Below are positions 54,950 to 64,000 of a DNA stretch of 64,000 bases, one piece after another. This DNA comes from an uncultured Flavobacteriales bacterium (GTDB lineage: Bacteria > Bacteroidota > Bacteroidia > Flavobacteriales_D > Sanyastnellaceae): assembly GCA_938085105.1 (NCBI GenBank), contig CALKGK010000047.1:1-64000 (forward strand), read 5' to 3'. Each line of letters starts with the position of its first letter. Position 1 is the stretch's first letter. The notes under the pieces were generated by a model. That model ran no database searches. It saw nothing but the letters and a program-made list of their open reading frames with translations, and was not told the DNA's origin. Made by a program: the position numbers and the translations under genes.

Positions 54950-55690
54950 TTATCCACGGATTAAGCCCTGCCGTTCAACTTCGTACATGGCAATTGCTCC
55001 ACTCGCTGCAACGTTGAGGCTCTGAACACTTCCAGACATAGGGATTCGGACCAACTCGTCAGCCTTCGTTAGACTTGCTCTTGATAAGCCCGTTTCTTCG
55101 TTTCCAAGTACCACGCAAACTGCTCCGTTGAGAGAGGTTTCATGGATGAGTTGTTGCGCTTTCTCCGTGCAAGCAACTACTTTTATTCCATAACTCTGAA
55201 GGTATTCGATGCTTTGCCCAACGTGATCTGTTCTGCAAACAGGTAAACGCAAGAGGGCGCCTGAGCTACTTTTTATGGCATCTGCGTTAATGGGAGCCAT
55301 TCCTTTGGTAGGAATCACTACGGTGTGAAATCCCAGGCACTCCGCACTTCTCACAACAGCTCCAAAATTCCGCACGTCAGTAATTCCGTCAAGCAAGAGT
55401 ATTTTTGGGGAGATGGCAGACTCGTACAACTTCCCCACAAATACATCAAGTACTTCAAAAGTGATGGGCGAGAGGAAGGCGATGACTCCTTGGTGGTTTT
55501 TCTTTGTGATCCGCGACAGCTTTTGCTCTGGAACGGCAGCACAGGGTATGCCAAGTTCCTTCGCTTCCCGAATGGCAGCAACGATTTCTGGGTTTTTTAA
55601 TCCTTTCAAGTAAAGGATGCGTTGGATTTCACGCTCCTTGTCGAGGGCTTCTCGCAAAGGGTGGTGACCAATGATGTAATCTTTTTCCAT
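54950..55690 (-). CDS. rlmB: 23S rRNA 2'-O-methyltransferase RlmB (TrmH/SpoU family)
   Basis: 246 residues. An N-terminal substrate-binding domain (IIGHHPLREAL, about 1-75) precedes the SPOUT knot. Motif 1 is DGITDVRNFGAVVRSA, motif 2 VLGNEETGLS and motif 3 IPMSGSVQSLNVAASGAI. It methylates G2251 (E. coli numbering) in the peptidyl-transferase region. It follows the GWxTD gene by 6 bp. Confidence 0.92.
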   Translation of the reverse strand: MEKDYIIGHHPLREALDKEREIQRILYLKGLKNPEIVAAIREAKELGIPCAAVPEQKLSRITKKNHQGVIAFLSPITFEVLDVFVGKLYESAISPKILLLDGITDVRNFGAVVRSAECLGFHTVVIPTKGMAPINADAIKSSSGALLRLPVCRTDHVGQSIEYLQSYGIKVVACTEKAQQLIHETSLNGAVCVVLGNEETGLSRASLTKADELVRIPMSGSVQSLNVAASGAIAMYEVERQGLIRG

Positions 55691-55696
55691 GCTTTT

Positions 55697-56977
55697 TTAT
55701 TCCGAGAACACCCTTCCCCTGCGCCAATTGGCAACAGCTTGGTCCCAGCCTGGCTTGTACAAGGAGCTACGGTCCAAAACATACACGTTGTTGCTGTAAG
55801 GGTGTCTGGTTTTTTTGAAGGTGAAGGTGAGTGCACTGATGTTGCTGTCCTCTCCATAAACCCAAACTTCTTTTCCAGGCTCTAAGAGGATTTTATTGGG
55901 GTTGCCAAAGACAATATGAACCAAGCCTCTATCGCTCTTCCAGCCTTCGCTGATGCTTGAGAAATATAGGTTGGCTTCCCGCACCCTGCGATAATAGGTC
56001 TTAATGAGTTCGCGCGCTTTTTCTTTCGATCCCGCAGTCTCAATCCAGAATTCGTCCAAAGCTTTTTTAGGGTAAGAACTGGTGGTGATCTTTTTAAACT
56101 CACTTCGCGATGTGATGTAGCGCATGCTCTCAATCAACTGGTCCAAATCCCGAACTTCAGGATAGTCGCCAGGCCTACCAAATAACGCAAACGAACTTGC
56201 TCCACTTTCATTCCGAATCACATTCAAGGCTGTGTCCAGCTCCAAACTGTAAAATGCGCCAGTCGCTGTTAGTGGAGAACTCTCTCCCAATTCAACATCA
56301 AGCTTGGGTTCGCTGTAAGAATAGGGTGGTGGGGGGAGGGGGAGGCTTCCCAAAGCTTTTGAATGGTATAGCGTTTCAGGTGCTAGTCGGTCAGAACTCA
56401 TGAGTAAAGGCTCACCAATGTTGGCGTCGTTTCCAAAGACCGGGGCGAGGCTTTCTTCGTTGATGATGAGCATGTTCTCTCGAATCAAACCGCTTGTTTT
56501 GCGCACCTCAAGTTTGAGGTTGGCATTGGAGCGTCTGCTTAGGTCACGCACGTTCACACGAACAATATAATCACCTTCGTCTGCTAAAGGAAATCGATGC
56601 TTACCAATGATCTGCCGTACTTCTTTATCCGGATTGATGTCTTCGTAAGTGAAGAACAGACTATCAATCTCGCCTGTGCTTATTTGTTTGATTTCTAAAA
56701 AGAACTTAAGCTTTGCAGAGAACTCTTCATCTGGCTGAGATCGAGTATAGAGCAATTCATCACTGAAAAGCTTGAAGTAAAAGGTACTGCTATCTGCGCT
56801 TTGGTGATACACCATTGCCGACGGATGCAAGATCTTCGCTTCCCAATCGTAAAGGTTTCTTTCTTGGTCTGCTCGCAATGCTGTTGTGCCTCCACAGGAT
56901 ATGAAAAGAGCTGAGAACAACACTCCTGAAATGAGCAAGGTAAGGTAGCTTACTGAGTATGTGCGAACAGAATTCAT
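55697..56977 (-). CDS. GWxTD-domain lipoprotein
   Basis: 426 residues. A lipoprotein-type signal ends LFISC (Cys28). The middle is beta-rich, and the C-terminal part has the family block EGWKSDRGLVHIVFGNP followed by VWVYGE, where the eponymous GWxTD reads GWKSD. The family is common in Bacteroidota and has no settled function. It is 16 bp after the BamA-like gene and 6 bp before rlmB. Confidence 0.8.
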   Translation of the reverse strand: MNSVRTYSVSYLTLLISGVLFSALFISCGGTTALRADQERNLYDWEAKILHPSAMVYHQSADSSTFYFKLFSDELLYTRSQPDEEFSAKLKFFLEIKQISTGEIDSLFFTYEDINPDKEVRQIIGKHRFPLADEGDYIVRVNVRDLSRRSNANLKLEVRKTSGLIRENMLIINEESLAPVFGNDANIGEPLLMSSDRLAPETLYHSKALGSLPLPPPPYSYSEPKLDVELGESSPLTATGAFYSLELDTALNVIRNESGASSFALFGRPGDYPEVRDLDQLIESMRYITSRSEFKKITTSSYPKKALDEFWIETAGSKEKARELIKTYYRRVREANLYFSSISEGWKSDRGLVHIVFGNPNKILLEPGKEVWVYGEDSNISALTFTFKKTRHPYSNNVYVLDRSSLYKPGWDQAVANWRRGRVFSE

Positions 56978-56993
56978 TGCGGCTAAATTACGA

Positions 56994-58649
56994 CTAAAAT
57001 AGGTTCACAAAGCCAAAGTGGATTTTTGCTTCGCGAAGCAAGATGGCTTGATTGAACTGACTGCCCAGTGCATAGACAAGACTGAACACTCCGTTTTTAG
57101 TTCCAAAATTGACTCCCGCCCCAAAACCAAAAGGCCGGTCGTCCGGAGTGAATTCATCTCCATCAGTCCACCCTTGGTCAAAAAACACAAAGGCCCCTGA
57201 GTTGGTGTCGAGCCGGTATTTCAAATGAAGGCTAGCAATTGCATAAGCCGGGGTGAATATGCCTTCTTCATTAAAACCGCGTAGAGAATTAAGACCTCCA
57301 ATCCGAAAGAATTCATTGGTCAATAAGCTTTCATCCCACTTCTTTTCTCCAATAATCCTTCCGCCAACTCCTAGGTTGCCAAGGATTCCTTTGTGCCACT
57401 TCAATTCGATTTTTGAGGCAATTTGCGTGCTTTCAATGCTTTGTGCTTCTTGAAATTCATCAAAGGTTTTTCTCGTTTTGAGACCGGCGCTTGCTTCAAT
57501 TTCGAGTTCAATTCCATTCAGAGGATTGAGCCGATGGTCAAGTTCAATGAATTTGCTTCTCAAACCATAGCGTGTTATGCTGATGTCTTCAATCCCTAGA
57601 GTGCTGCCTAGTTGGTTGGAGTTCCAGCGTTCAACAAATCCTCCGATTTCTTTTTCGAACCCCCCAAGAAGAACCACCTCACCGCGCAAACGGGTGGTAC
57701 TGAAGGTCGAATCTCTTCGGTAAATTTCAATCTCTCCTCCCAAACCAAGCGAGGTCTGAAGCAGGTAAGGGAATTGGATGCCAATGTCGAGTTCCTGGAC
57801 TTCCGACTGCAATCGTCTCCATTGAAACTGAAGCCGCTCTCCTTGCTGCAGTGTGTTTTGGAGGTCAAGATTGATGTCGCCAGTAATGATGGTTCCGTCG
57901 GTATTCGGGTTGGGTTGAAAACCAATCATACCATCGAAGCGATTGGCCGCATTCTTCTCTACAAAGAGATATACTTTCGCGCCCTTTTCACTAAAGGTAA
58001 TCTGCGGAGCTTGTGTACTTTTGAGGTAAGGTATTTTGTTGATGCGCTCGGGTATGCGGAGGAGTTGCTGCTCATTGTATGGGTCGCCTTTCTTTATTAA
58101 AAGAAGCTTCTCAACGAGCGCCGATCGGATGCCCGTTTTTGATTTGAGGATGAGACTGTCAATGCTTACTTGCGGACCCCGATTGATTTTGAGTCGAAGA
58201 GAAATGCCTCCTGAGCTCATTTCGGGCTCAAATGCGCATCGAGCAAAAGGGTACCCCCGGTTTTCTTGAGTTTGAAGAAAGCGCTCGGCAATTTCCGCTA
58301 CTACTTCGTAAGGCAAGGAATTGTCTTTTAAGATTTTGCTTTCTCGCCGGTCAAATCCTCCCAGAATCAATAGGCTGTCAAGATTTGTAATGGAAGTGAA
58401 TTCTTGTTTTTCACTCAAGTAACTTTTCCAATGAGCACTGTCCACTTCCTCAATGAAGGAAGCCAAGTGTCCGCTCAATAAGGCTTGCTGGTGCCATGCT
58501 CTTGCGCAGGAATCGCGCTGAGTCCGCGCTTGAAAAACGAGGCAAGAGTCGTTCTTGTCGTCCAAACAAAACTCCCATTGAGCAAAGCTACTGGAGTTAT
58601 GAGATAGCGAAATAAGTGTACAGAAAAATGGTATTAAGTATCTTCCCAT
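56994..58649 (-). CDS. BamA/TamA-like outer-membrane protein (POTRA plus barrel)
   Basis: 551 residues from the ATG at 58649, which places a signal peptide (1-24, ending SFAQ) at the N-terminus. Earlier in-frame starts (58748, 58697) are less likely. A Cys-rich N-terminal segment, POTRA-like modules (about 110-235; VEKLLLIKKGDPYNEQQL) and a C-terminal Omp85-type barrel (about 245-551) follow. Typical barrel features include FRIGGLNSLRGFNEEGIF and the RGF motif, and the chain ends FGFVNLF with an aromatic terminal residue. It is shorter than BamA, so a TamA-like or lipid-export role is possible. Confidence 0.82.
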   Translation of the reverse strand: MGRYLIPFFCTLISLSHNSSSFAQWEFCLDDKNDSCLVFQARTQRDSCARAWHQQALLSGHLASFIEEVDSAHWKSYLSEKQEFTSITNLDSLLILGGFDRRESKILKDNSLPYEVVAEIAERFLQTQENRGYPFARCAFEPEMSSGGISLRLKINRGPQVSIDSLILKSKTGIRSALVEKLLLIKKGDPYNEQQLLRIPERINKIPYLKSTQAPQITFSEKGAKVYLFVEKNAANRFDGMIGFQPNPNTDGTIITGDINLDLQNTLQQGERLQFQWRRLQSEVQELDIGIQFPYLLQTSLGLGGEIEIYRRDSTFSTTRLRGEVVLLGGFEKEIGGFVERWNSNQLGSTLGIEDISITRYGLRSKFIELDHRLNPLNGIELEIEASAGLKTRKTFDEFQEAQSIESTQIASKIELKWHKGILGNLGVGGRIIGEKKWDESLLTNEFFRIGGLNSLRGFNEEGIFTPAYAIASLHLKYRLDTNSGAFVFFDQGWTDGDEFTPDDRPFGFGAGVNFGTKNGVFSLVYALGSQFNQAILLREAKIHFGFVNLF

Positions 58650-58798
58650 CCCTGCAAAGGAACGCAATACTTCATGTTTTTCGTGCGTTGCTAACATGAG
58701 CGTAGGCTCCTTGTGGATAAGTCCGTGAAACTTTCGAGACGCACTCACGTTAAATAAGGAGTAAAGCTTCTCATCTTTGAGACGAAATATTCAACATT

Positions 58799-58924
58799 AT
58801 GAAAAAGTCATTCGCCACATTTTTAATTGTATTAGCTGGTATCGCTCTTTTGTCTTCATGTTTGCCAACCAAGCAGTCGTGCGCGGCTTACAATGAGGTT
58901 GAGCTAGAAGAAAAGGCTCAGTAG
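58799..58924 (+). CDS. 41-residue predicted lipoprotein
   Basis: ATG at 58799, TAG at 58922-58924. A short signal (KKSFATFLIVLAGIALLSSC) ends in a lipobox with Cys21. The mature part is 21 residues with one further Cys (KQSCAAYNEVE) and an acidic end. Small Cys-containing lipoproteins of this kind are frequent in Bacteroidota. It overlaps the end of osmC by 7 bp in convergent orientation. CATCTTTG at 58772-58779 is a possible -7 box. Confidence 0.6.
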   Translation: MKKSFATFLIVLAGIALLSSCLPTKQSCAAYNEVELEEKAQ

Positions 58925-59334
58925 TTCTTGAACGTTATCTTCAGTTCTTGAATGATGTCTGGATGCAAACTCAGTGCAACCGGACACTCCTTCGCCGCTC
59001 GAATCAGTGATTTTTGATTTTTGTCAGTATTGATTTTACTGCGCAAGGTCACCTGCAATTCAATTGAAATTCGTTCAATACGTCGAGGACTTCCCTGCAT
59101 TATTTTCTCAGCAGTGCCATTAATATCCAAGTCTTCCCATCCCATTTTATTCGCGTGAATGCCCATCACGGTAATCATGCATGAAGCCAAGCTTACAGCG
59201 CACAAGTCTGTAGGAGAAAAAGCCTCCCCCTTTCCGTGATTATCTCGCGGCGCATCACTCTGAATTGCCGCCCCCGACCCTTCGTGAATCATTTCCGTTC
59301 GTAATGAACCTGTGTAACTTAATTTGTATTTCAT
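58918..59334 (-). CDS. OsmC/Ohr-family peroxiredoxin-like protein
   Basis: 138 residues. The two redox cysteines are Cys52 (VSLASCMITVMG) and Cys117 (KECPVALSLHP), in the OsmC arrangement. The basic and acidic residues that assist the peroxidatic Cys are in DNHGKGEAFSPTDL. It probably reduces organic hydroperoxides. A single-gene unit. Confidence 0.88.
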   Translation of the reverse strand: MKYKLSYTGSLRTEMIHEGSGAAIQSDAPRDNHGKGEAFSPTDLCAVSLASCMITVMGIHANKMGWEDLDINGTAEKIMQGSPRRIERISIELQVTLRSKINTDKNQKSLIRAAKECPVALSLHPDIIQELKITFKNY

Positions 59335-59344
59335 AGGAGAACTT

Positions 59345-59380
59345 TTGTTAGGGTCTCAGCGTTATTAATTTGTAACTTTG
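59345..59380 (+). promoter_or_regulatory. Probable promoter of the unknown gene-lipA operon
   Basis: TAACTTTG at 59373-59380 matches TAnnTTTG exactly, with TTG at 59345-59347, 25 bp upstream (slightly long). The leader to the ATG at 59409 is about 28 nt. Confidence 0.5.
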
Positions 59381-59408
59381 ATAGTAATTCTACCGAAAGT
59401 ACGCATTC

Positions 59409-60185
59409 ATGAACAGAGTTTCCAAGCACATAATGTCCCTCTTTTTGGCGTCGATGCTTTTGTGTTTGACCACCAAGGTCTTGCAGGCACAAAACCTTGA
59501 GGTGGGTGACGATATCAAGGTGCTTTTCTCTCATCAAGTAAGTGGAGGACTCAATCTTCATACATCAGGCGGTGGAATCTTTGGGCAATATGCGAAATAC
59601 AAAGATGCGAGCACCTTGCACTTGGTGAGCTTTGACATCCTCTTTATCAAGCACGAAAAAGAAATCAGAAGTTTCAATCCAGTATATGATGACAGCAGAA
59701 GCTATGTCATAGGCAAGCAAAATAGTTTCTTCGTTTTGCGACCATCCATCGGGAAACAAAAGATCATCACAGGCAAGCAACGGAGAAGCGGTGTTCAAGT
59801 TGGTTACTCTTGGCATTTTGGTCCGTCTTTGGGAATTGCCAAGCCTGTGTACCTCGAGATTGGTTATCCCAGCATCCCTTATGAGTACCTCGCAGTAGAA
59901 AAATACGACCCGAATAAGCACTTCTCAAATAACATTTATGGCAGGGCTTCGGGCTTGAATGGTTTGGATGAATTGAAACTTCATCCGGGTGCATTTGTTA
60001 AGTTTGCACTCAATTTTGAATATTCCTCGGAGAACGATCGCTTGAAAGGACTTGAAGTAGGAGCCGTACTCGATGCTTACGCGAGAAAAGTACCCATCCT
60101 TGCGGAACGTTATGGCGCTAATAAACAGTTCTTCCTCAATGCTTACGTTAACTTCTTTTTTGGAAGAAAGTACATTATAAGATGA
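59409..60185 (+). CDS. Exported protein of unknown function, probably an outer-membrane barrel
   Basis: 258 residues. Signal peptide about 1-28 (ending VLQAQ). The mature part alternates short amphipathic strands ([39 protein letters not shown]) and ends in an aromatic and basic strand, consistent with an 8-10-strand outer-membrane barrel. I recognise no family. Its TGA overlaps the lipA ATG (ATGA), so the two are translated together; why a barrel protein is coupled to lipoate synthesis is unclear. Confidence 0.75.
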   Translation: MNRVSKHIMSLFLASMLLCLTTKVLQAQNLEVGDDIKVLFSHQVSGGLNLHTSGGGIFGQYAKYKDASTLHLVSFDILFIKHEKEIRSFNPVYDDSRSYVIGKQNSFFVLRPSIGKQKIITGKQRRSGVQVGYSWHFGPSLGIAKPVYLEIGYPSIPYEYLAVEKYDPNKHFSNNIYGRASGLNGLDELKLHPGAFVKFALNFEYSSENDRLKGLEVGAVLDAYARKVPILAERYGANKQFFLNAYVNFFFGRKYIIR

Positions 60186-61048
60186 CAGATCAAATCGCTT
60201 CAACAAAACGAGCTCCAAAGCCAAAATGGCTCAGAGTGAAATTGCCTACCGGTGAAAAGTACAAGAAGGTGCGTGAGTTGGTTTCAGAACACAAGCTCCA
60301 CACCATTTGTGAAAGCGGTAATTGCCCCAATATGGGCGAATGCTGGGGAGAAGGAACTGCAACCTTCATGATCTTGGGGAATATTTGCACCCGATCTTGT
60401 GGCTTTTGTGCGGTAGTGACGGGCAGACCCGATGCGGTTGATCCTTTCGAGCCGGCCCGTGTAGCGCGCTCAGTGGAGTTGATGAAGGTGAAGCATGCGG
60501 TAATCACTTCCGTGGATCGCGACGACCTTGCCGATGGAGGCTCAGAGATTTGGGTGAAAACGGTAAAAGCCATTCGAAGAAAAAGTCCGGGCACTACTTT
60601 GGAAACACTTATTCCCGATTTTGCCGGGAAATGGGACAACCTTCAAAACATCATCAATGTTGGTCCAGAAATCGTGAGCCACAATTTGGAAACCGTTCGT
60701 CGATTGACGAAGCAGGTGAGGATTCAGGCCAAGTATGATCGAAGCCTGGAGGTTTTGAAGCGCTTGAAAGATGGTGGGATGAAAACAAAGTCTGGCGTGA
60801 TGCTCGGCTTAGGAGAAACCGTGGAGGAAGTGTATGAAACCATGGAAGACCTTCGAAGCGTTGGTTGCGATGTGCTAACACTTGGTCAATACCTTCAGCC
60901 TACACCAAAGCACTTGCCCGTTGCCGAGTTTGTTCACCCCGAACAATTTGAAGAATATCGGGTTAAAGGATTAGAAATGGGATTCAGATTTGTGGAAAGC
61001 GGCCCGCTTGTCAGAAGCTCATACCACGCGGAGAAACACGTGTTCTAG
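60182..61048 (+). CDS. lipA: Lipoyl synthase
   Basis: 288-residue radical SAM enzyme that inserts sulfur into octanoyl groups on lipoyl domains. The auxiliary cluster ligands are Cys43, Cys48 and Cys54 ([12 protein letters not shown]), the SAM cluster Cys69, Cys73 and Cys76 (CTRSCGFC), and the C-terminal [11 protein letters not shown] carries the serine ligand. lipB is not nearby. Confidence 0.96.
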   Translation: MTDQIASTKRAPKPKWLRVKLPTGEKYKKVRELVSEHKLHTICESGNCPNMGECWGEGTATFMILGNICTRSCGFCAVVTGRPDAVDPFEPARVARSVELMKVKHAVITSVDRDDLADGGSEIWVKTVKAIRRKSPGTTLETLIPDFAGKWDNLQNIINVGPEIVSHNLETVRRLTKQVRIQAKYDRSLEVLKRLKDGGMKTKSGVMLGLGETVEEVYETMEDLRSVGCDVLTLGQYLQPTPKHLPVAEFVHPEQFEEYRVKGLEMGFRFVESGPLVRSSYHAEKHVF

Positions 61049-61159
61049 AAATCCACTGACTTGTATATTTATTGCAAGTACTTGAAGACTTTCCTTTTTT
61101 AATAGAAGGAGAATGTTGTAAATTGCCGCACGTTTGTTTTGGGCTATTAATAAAGAATT

Positions 61160-64000
61160 ATGAGAATCAGAGCTTTACTCTTTTCTACAGGAGCGGTTGC
61201 AATCGCAGCCACCCTCACTTTCCTCTCAATGCAAGAGGATTCCTCTTCGTACATCCCGAGAGATGATCAAGAAATCGCAGCGTCCCCAGATGGAGCAGCT
61301 GAGGTTTGGAGACGACTTCGTGCTGACAATCAGACCGGTGTTGTGAATGAATCAGATTATGCACGTCTGCGTAAGGCGGCAATCAAGCGTCAGGGCGCTT
61401 CTGAGAAAGCTGCGCCAAGCATGCAGTGGGCAGAAATGGGTCCTGATAATATCGGTGGACGAGGAAGAGCTTTGTACATCGTTAACGATAATGAAATTTG
61501 GACCGGTGGTGTTTCTGGTGGACTTTGGGTTTCCTATAATGGGGCAGACTCATGGCAGCAGATCACTTCTTTCCCAAACTGCATGGTAACTAGCATTACA
61601 CGTAACAACAACGGTCGTTGGTATGTGGGTACAGGTTCGCAGTTTGATGGAGCAGGCGGTTCTGGTGGTTCTGGTTTCCTTGGTAGAGGAGTTTATACTT
61701 CTACTGATGGAATGAACTGGGAAATTATCGAAGATACCGACCCAGGTCTTTTGGGCGGAGGTGATTGGACCGCAGTTGAGGCCCTTGAGCCAGATCCATT
61801 CAATGGAGAGCGTGTTTGGTTTGCTGGAAACGCTGGTTACGGTTACATCGATGGAACTCAAGTGTTCGAAGGTGTAGCAAGTGGAGTTCCTAATAGCAAT
61901 GCACAAGACATTGAAATCGCAGAAGATGGTTCTTACATGCTTCTAGTGATGGATGGTGGTCGCGTTTGGAGATCTACAGACAATACTTATTTGGACTTCG
62001 TTCAATTGTTTGCGCCAAACGATCCGGGATACCTTCCTCAAAGTGGAATCGGAAGAGCTCGTGTTGCTATTTCTCCTGACGACGTTAATCATGCGTATGT
62101 ACTTTACTCAACAGGCAGTGGTTTCTTCGGTGGTGTTTACCATTCTGAAAATGCTGGTGGAGAAGGTTCATGGTCGAACATTTGGCCTGCAAACGTAAAC
62201 GGACAAACACCACTTCCACGTGGACAAGGTATTTATGACCTTGCACTTGATATCAAAAAAGGTGATCCAAGCATTTGCTATGTTGGAGGTATCGAACTTT
62301 GGAGAAGCGGACCGAACTACCAAGCGGAATTGGCGGCATTTGCAATCGATTTCCCAGGTTCTACAAACGCTGTGCACGCCGATGTTCACGAAATCCGCTT
62401 TGCAGACAACGGAGATATGTACCTAATGACTGACGGTGGTGTTTATAAATCGACTGATGGAGGTAATACATACACCGCTGCAAACAGAGGATTGAACATT
62501 ACTCAGTTTTACGGAATTGCTTACGATCCATTCAGTGGAGTTGTTGGTGGTACTCAAGATAATGGATCACTCTACATTCCAGCCGATGGATCATTAACTA
62601 CTGATCAAGAAGCATTCGAAATTTTCGGTGGTGATGGATTTGATTGTGCTGTTTCTCAAAACACAGAGGCGCCTCTTGGTGCTGCATTCGTAATGTCTCA
62701 GTATGGTGTCCTAGGAAGATTCACTTCTGATGGTTCTGGTGGAGCGTTCTATGATGATGAAATCATAGCTCTTCAAAATGCTGATGGTGAGGTTGGACAG
62801 TTCTATTCTGTTTGCCAATTGCACGAAGATTTTAGTGATGAAAACTCTCAACAATTCGTGATTTTGGTAAATCCTTTCGAAGAGACAGTAACTGATTCTA
62901 CCTTTAACCTGAATACTTTGAACATGAACATGCCGTTCGAGTATACATTGGAGCCAGGACAAGAATTGCGCTATTGGTCTGAGTTGATTCGTCCAGAATT
63001 GACTTTGGAAGAGCCTTTGACAGAAGATCCTAACTACTTCTGGTTAGATCCACAACAACTTACCGAAGAGCAAATTATTTGTAACGTTGATTCGACAGAA
63101 GTAGGGACCGAAATGGTGATTACCAACATCGAGCCAATCGATTCATGTACAACCTTCTTGGAGGAAATCATCTGTGTGACGATCGGTTACGATACCACAT
63201 TCGCAGAAGTACCTGTGTACGAATTCACAGAAACATGCGATACTTCTTTTTACTATGCTGCAGATACCTTGTTCGATGTTCGTGAAAGACTTCTTGTGCA
63301 AGATCCTTACACTTCATTGTTCGCTGTAGGTTTCACCGGAAGCCAAGGGGTATGGATTACTCGTGAAGCTATGAACTTCAATACAACGCCAGACTGGCAC
63401 CGTGTAATGAACGCTCCAGGAAGCGGTGGCACCAAATCGATTGAATTCTCTGCAGACGGAAACTACATGTGGGTTTCAGGATGGGACGGATCACTCACAA
63501 GAGTGGCTAACCTTCAAGAATTCTGGGGTGAAGAAGATCTAGATGTGCTTGAAATTGATGAGGTGATTCAGAATGCTGGTGGAGTTGTTACTGGTGTGGC
63601 TATTGACCCTAATGATGTTGATCACGTTGTGTTCACTGTCGGTGGATATGGAAATACCGGTGGAGGTAAAGTGAGAGAATCATTTAACGCAACAAGCGCA
63701 AGTGTAACTTGGGATAACCGTTGGTTGCCAAATAACGACGAACTTTCATCCATGCCAGTTTATGATTGTGTCATCAATGTGAACAATTCGGATGAACTTA
63801 TCATCGGTACTGAATTTGGTGTGATGACCAGCGATAATGGGAGTGACTGGGAGTTCGTGAACGCAGGAATGGCACCATTGGCTGATGCGCTTGCTTGCCC
63901 AGTGATGTCTGTAGAACAACAATGGAGAGAAGACGATACTTACTCTTTCCCAATGAACAAAGGTGTAGTTTACGCAGGTTCTCATGGACGTGGAATCTTC
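61160..64000 (+). CDS. Large exported sortilin/VPS10-like beta-propeller protein, 3' end beyond window
   Basis: The frame opens at the ATG at 61160 and stays open to the window end (947 codons). The N-terminus (ALLFSTGAVAIAATLTFL) is a signal peptide or anchor. BNR/sortilin-type repeats follow (WTGGVSGGLWVSYNGADSW, VYTSTDGMNWEII, GVYKSTDGGNTYTAANRG, FGVMTSDNGSDWEFVNAG) and fit two propellers with an acidic, Cys-containing insert between them (about 62850-63330). In Bacteroidota such proteins usually end in a T9SS sorting domain; here that part is out of view. Ligand unknown. Confidence 0.8.
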   Translation, partial: MRIRALLFSTGAVAIAATLTFLSMQEDSSSYIPRDDQEIAASPDGAAEVWRRLRADNQTGVVNESDYARLRKAAIKRQGASEKAAPSMQWAEMGPDNIGGRGRALYIVNDNEIWTGGVSGGLWVSYNGADSWQQITSFPNCMVTSITRNNNGRWYVGTGSQFDGAGGSGGSGFLGRGVYTSTDGMNWEIIEDTDPGLLGGGDWTAVEALEPDPFNGERVWFAGNAGYGYIDGTQVFEGVASGVPNSNAQDIEIAEDGSYMLLVMDGGRVWRSTDNTYLDFVQLFAPNDPGYLPQSGIGRARVAISPDDVNHAYVLYSTGSGFFGGVYHSENAGGEGSWSNIWPANVNGQTPLPRGQGIYDLALDIKKGDPSICYVGGIELWRSGPNYQAELAAFAIDFPGSTNAVHADVHEIRFADNGDMYLMTDGGVYKSTDGGNTYTAANRGLNITQFYGIAYDPFSGVVGGTQDNGSLYIPADGSLTTDQEAFEIFGGDGFDCAVSQNTEAPLGAAFVMSQYGVLGRFTSDGSGGAFYDDEIIALQNADGEVGQFYSVCQLHEDFSDENSQQFVILVNPFEETVTDSTFNLNTLNMNMPFEYTLEPGQELRYWSELIRPELTLEEPLTEDPNYFWLDPQQLTEEQIICNVDSTEVGTEMVITNIEPIDSCTTFLEEIICVTIGYDTTFAEVPVYEFTETCDTSFYYAADTLFDVRERLLVQDPYTSLFAVGFTGSQGVWITREAMNFNTTPDWHRVMNAPGSGGTKSIEFSADGNYMWVSGWDGSLTRVANLQEFWGEEDLDVLEIDEVIQNAGGVVTGVAIDPNDVDHVVFTVGGYGNTGGGKVRESFNATSASVTWDNRWLPNNDELSSMPVYDCVINVNNSDELIIGTEFGVMTSDNGSDWEFVNAGMAPLADALACPVMSVEQQWREDDTYSFPMNKGVVYAGSHGRGIF

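Noticed and set aside
61059-61110. Weak inverted repeats after lipA
   Set aside because: The arms are only 4-5 bp with long loops and no U-tract, so a terminator is not supported.

Overview
The window is a gene-dense stretch of a Bacteroidota chromosome, most likely from the Flavobacteriales. The main evidence is: promoters of the TTG/TAnnTTTG type instead of the proteobacterial -35/-10; type IX secretion (T9SS) signatures, namely a CHU_C-type and a type A C-terminal sorting domain plus PorP/SprF and PorE-like proteins; family markers such as DUF4290 and GWxTD; and a merged str-S10-spc-alpha ribosomal operon with fusA between rpsG and rpsJ and no tuf. I see no tRNA or rRNA gene, no CRISPR array, no insertion sequence and no prophage. 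No gap between genes exceeds about 260 bp.

Layout. 1-11.4 kb: folE and a QueD-like pterin synthase, hldD (LPS core heptose), a peptidase M23 / MerR / small membrane protein operon divergent from alaS, a DUF5684 membrane protein, then an operon of an ABC exporter ATPase, its permease, a Ppx/GppA phosphatase and a sigma-54-type response regulator without a DNA-binding domain. 11.5-20.7 kb: grpE-dnaJ, a TlpA-like thioredoxin, murA with Asp in place of the catalytic Cys, DUF4290, a secreted glycosidase-like protein and pcrA. 20.8-38.8 kb: the ribosomal superoperon, 33 consecutive genes from rpsL to rplQ in one direction, including fusA, secY, map, infA, rpoA, and the small rpmD and rpmJ. 38.8-41.3 kb: carA and eno. 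41.3-45.5 kb: a secreted M1 metallopeptidase and an uncharacterised helical protein. 45.5-54.9 kb: a T9SS unit of a PorE-like OmpA lipoprotein, a PorP/SprF protein, a 1963-residue adhesin with about 17 SprB-like repeats, and a small secreted protein. 54.9-64 kb: rlmB, a GWxTD lipoprotein and a BamA/TamA-like barrel protein in one operon; a 41-residue lipoprotein; OsmC; an unknown exported protein coupled to lipA; and a large sortilin-like beta-propeller protein that runs off the end.

How the parts fit. Most of the window is housekeeping: translation, envelope precursors, chaperones and repair. The most system-like accessory region is 45.5-54.9 kb. There a type B T9SS cargo lies in one operon with its probable outer-membrane partner and a peptidoglycan-anchoring lipoprotein, which suggests a self-contained surface adhesin or gliding module. 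Each component resembles known families, so I do not claim an entirely new system. The most original sequence-level observation is that three genes (pcrA, the DUF4290 gene and carA) carry an exact TAnnTTTG box 4-5 bp before the start codon, which predicts leaderless mRNAs. All functional calls come from reading motifs; no database search was possible.
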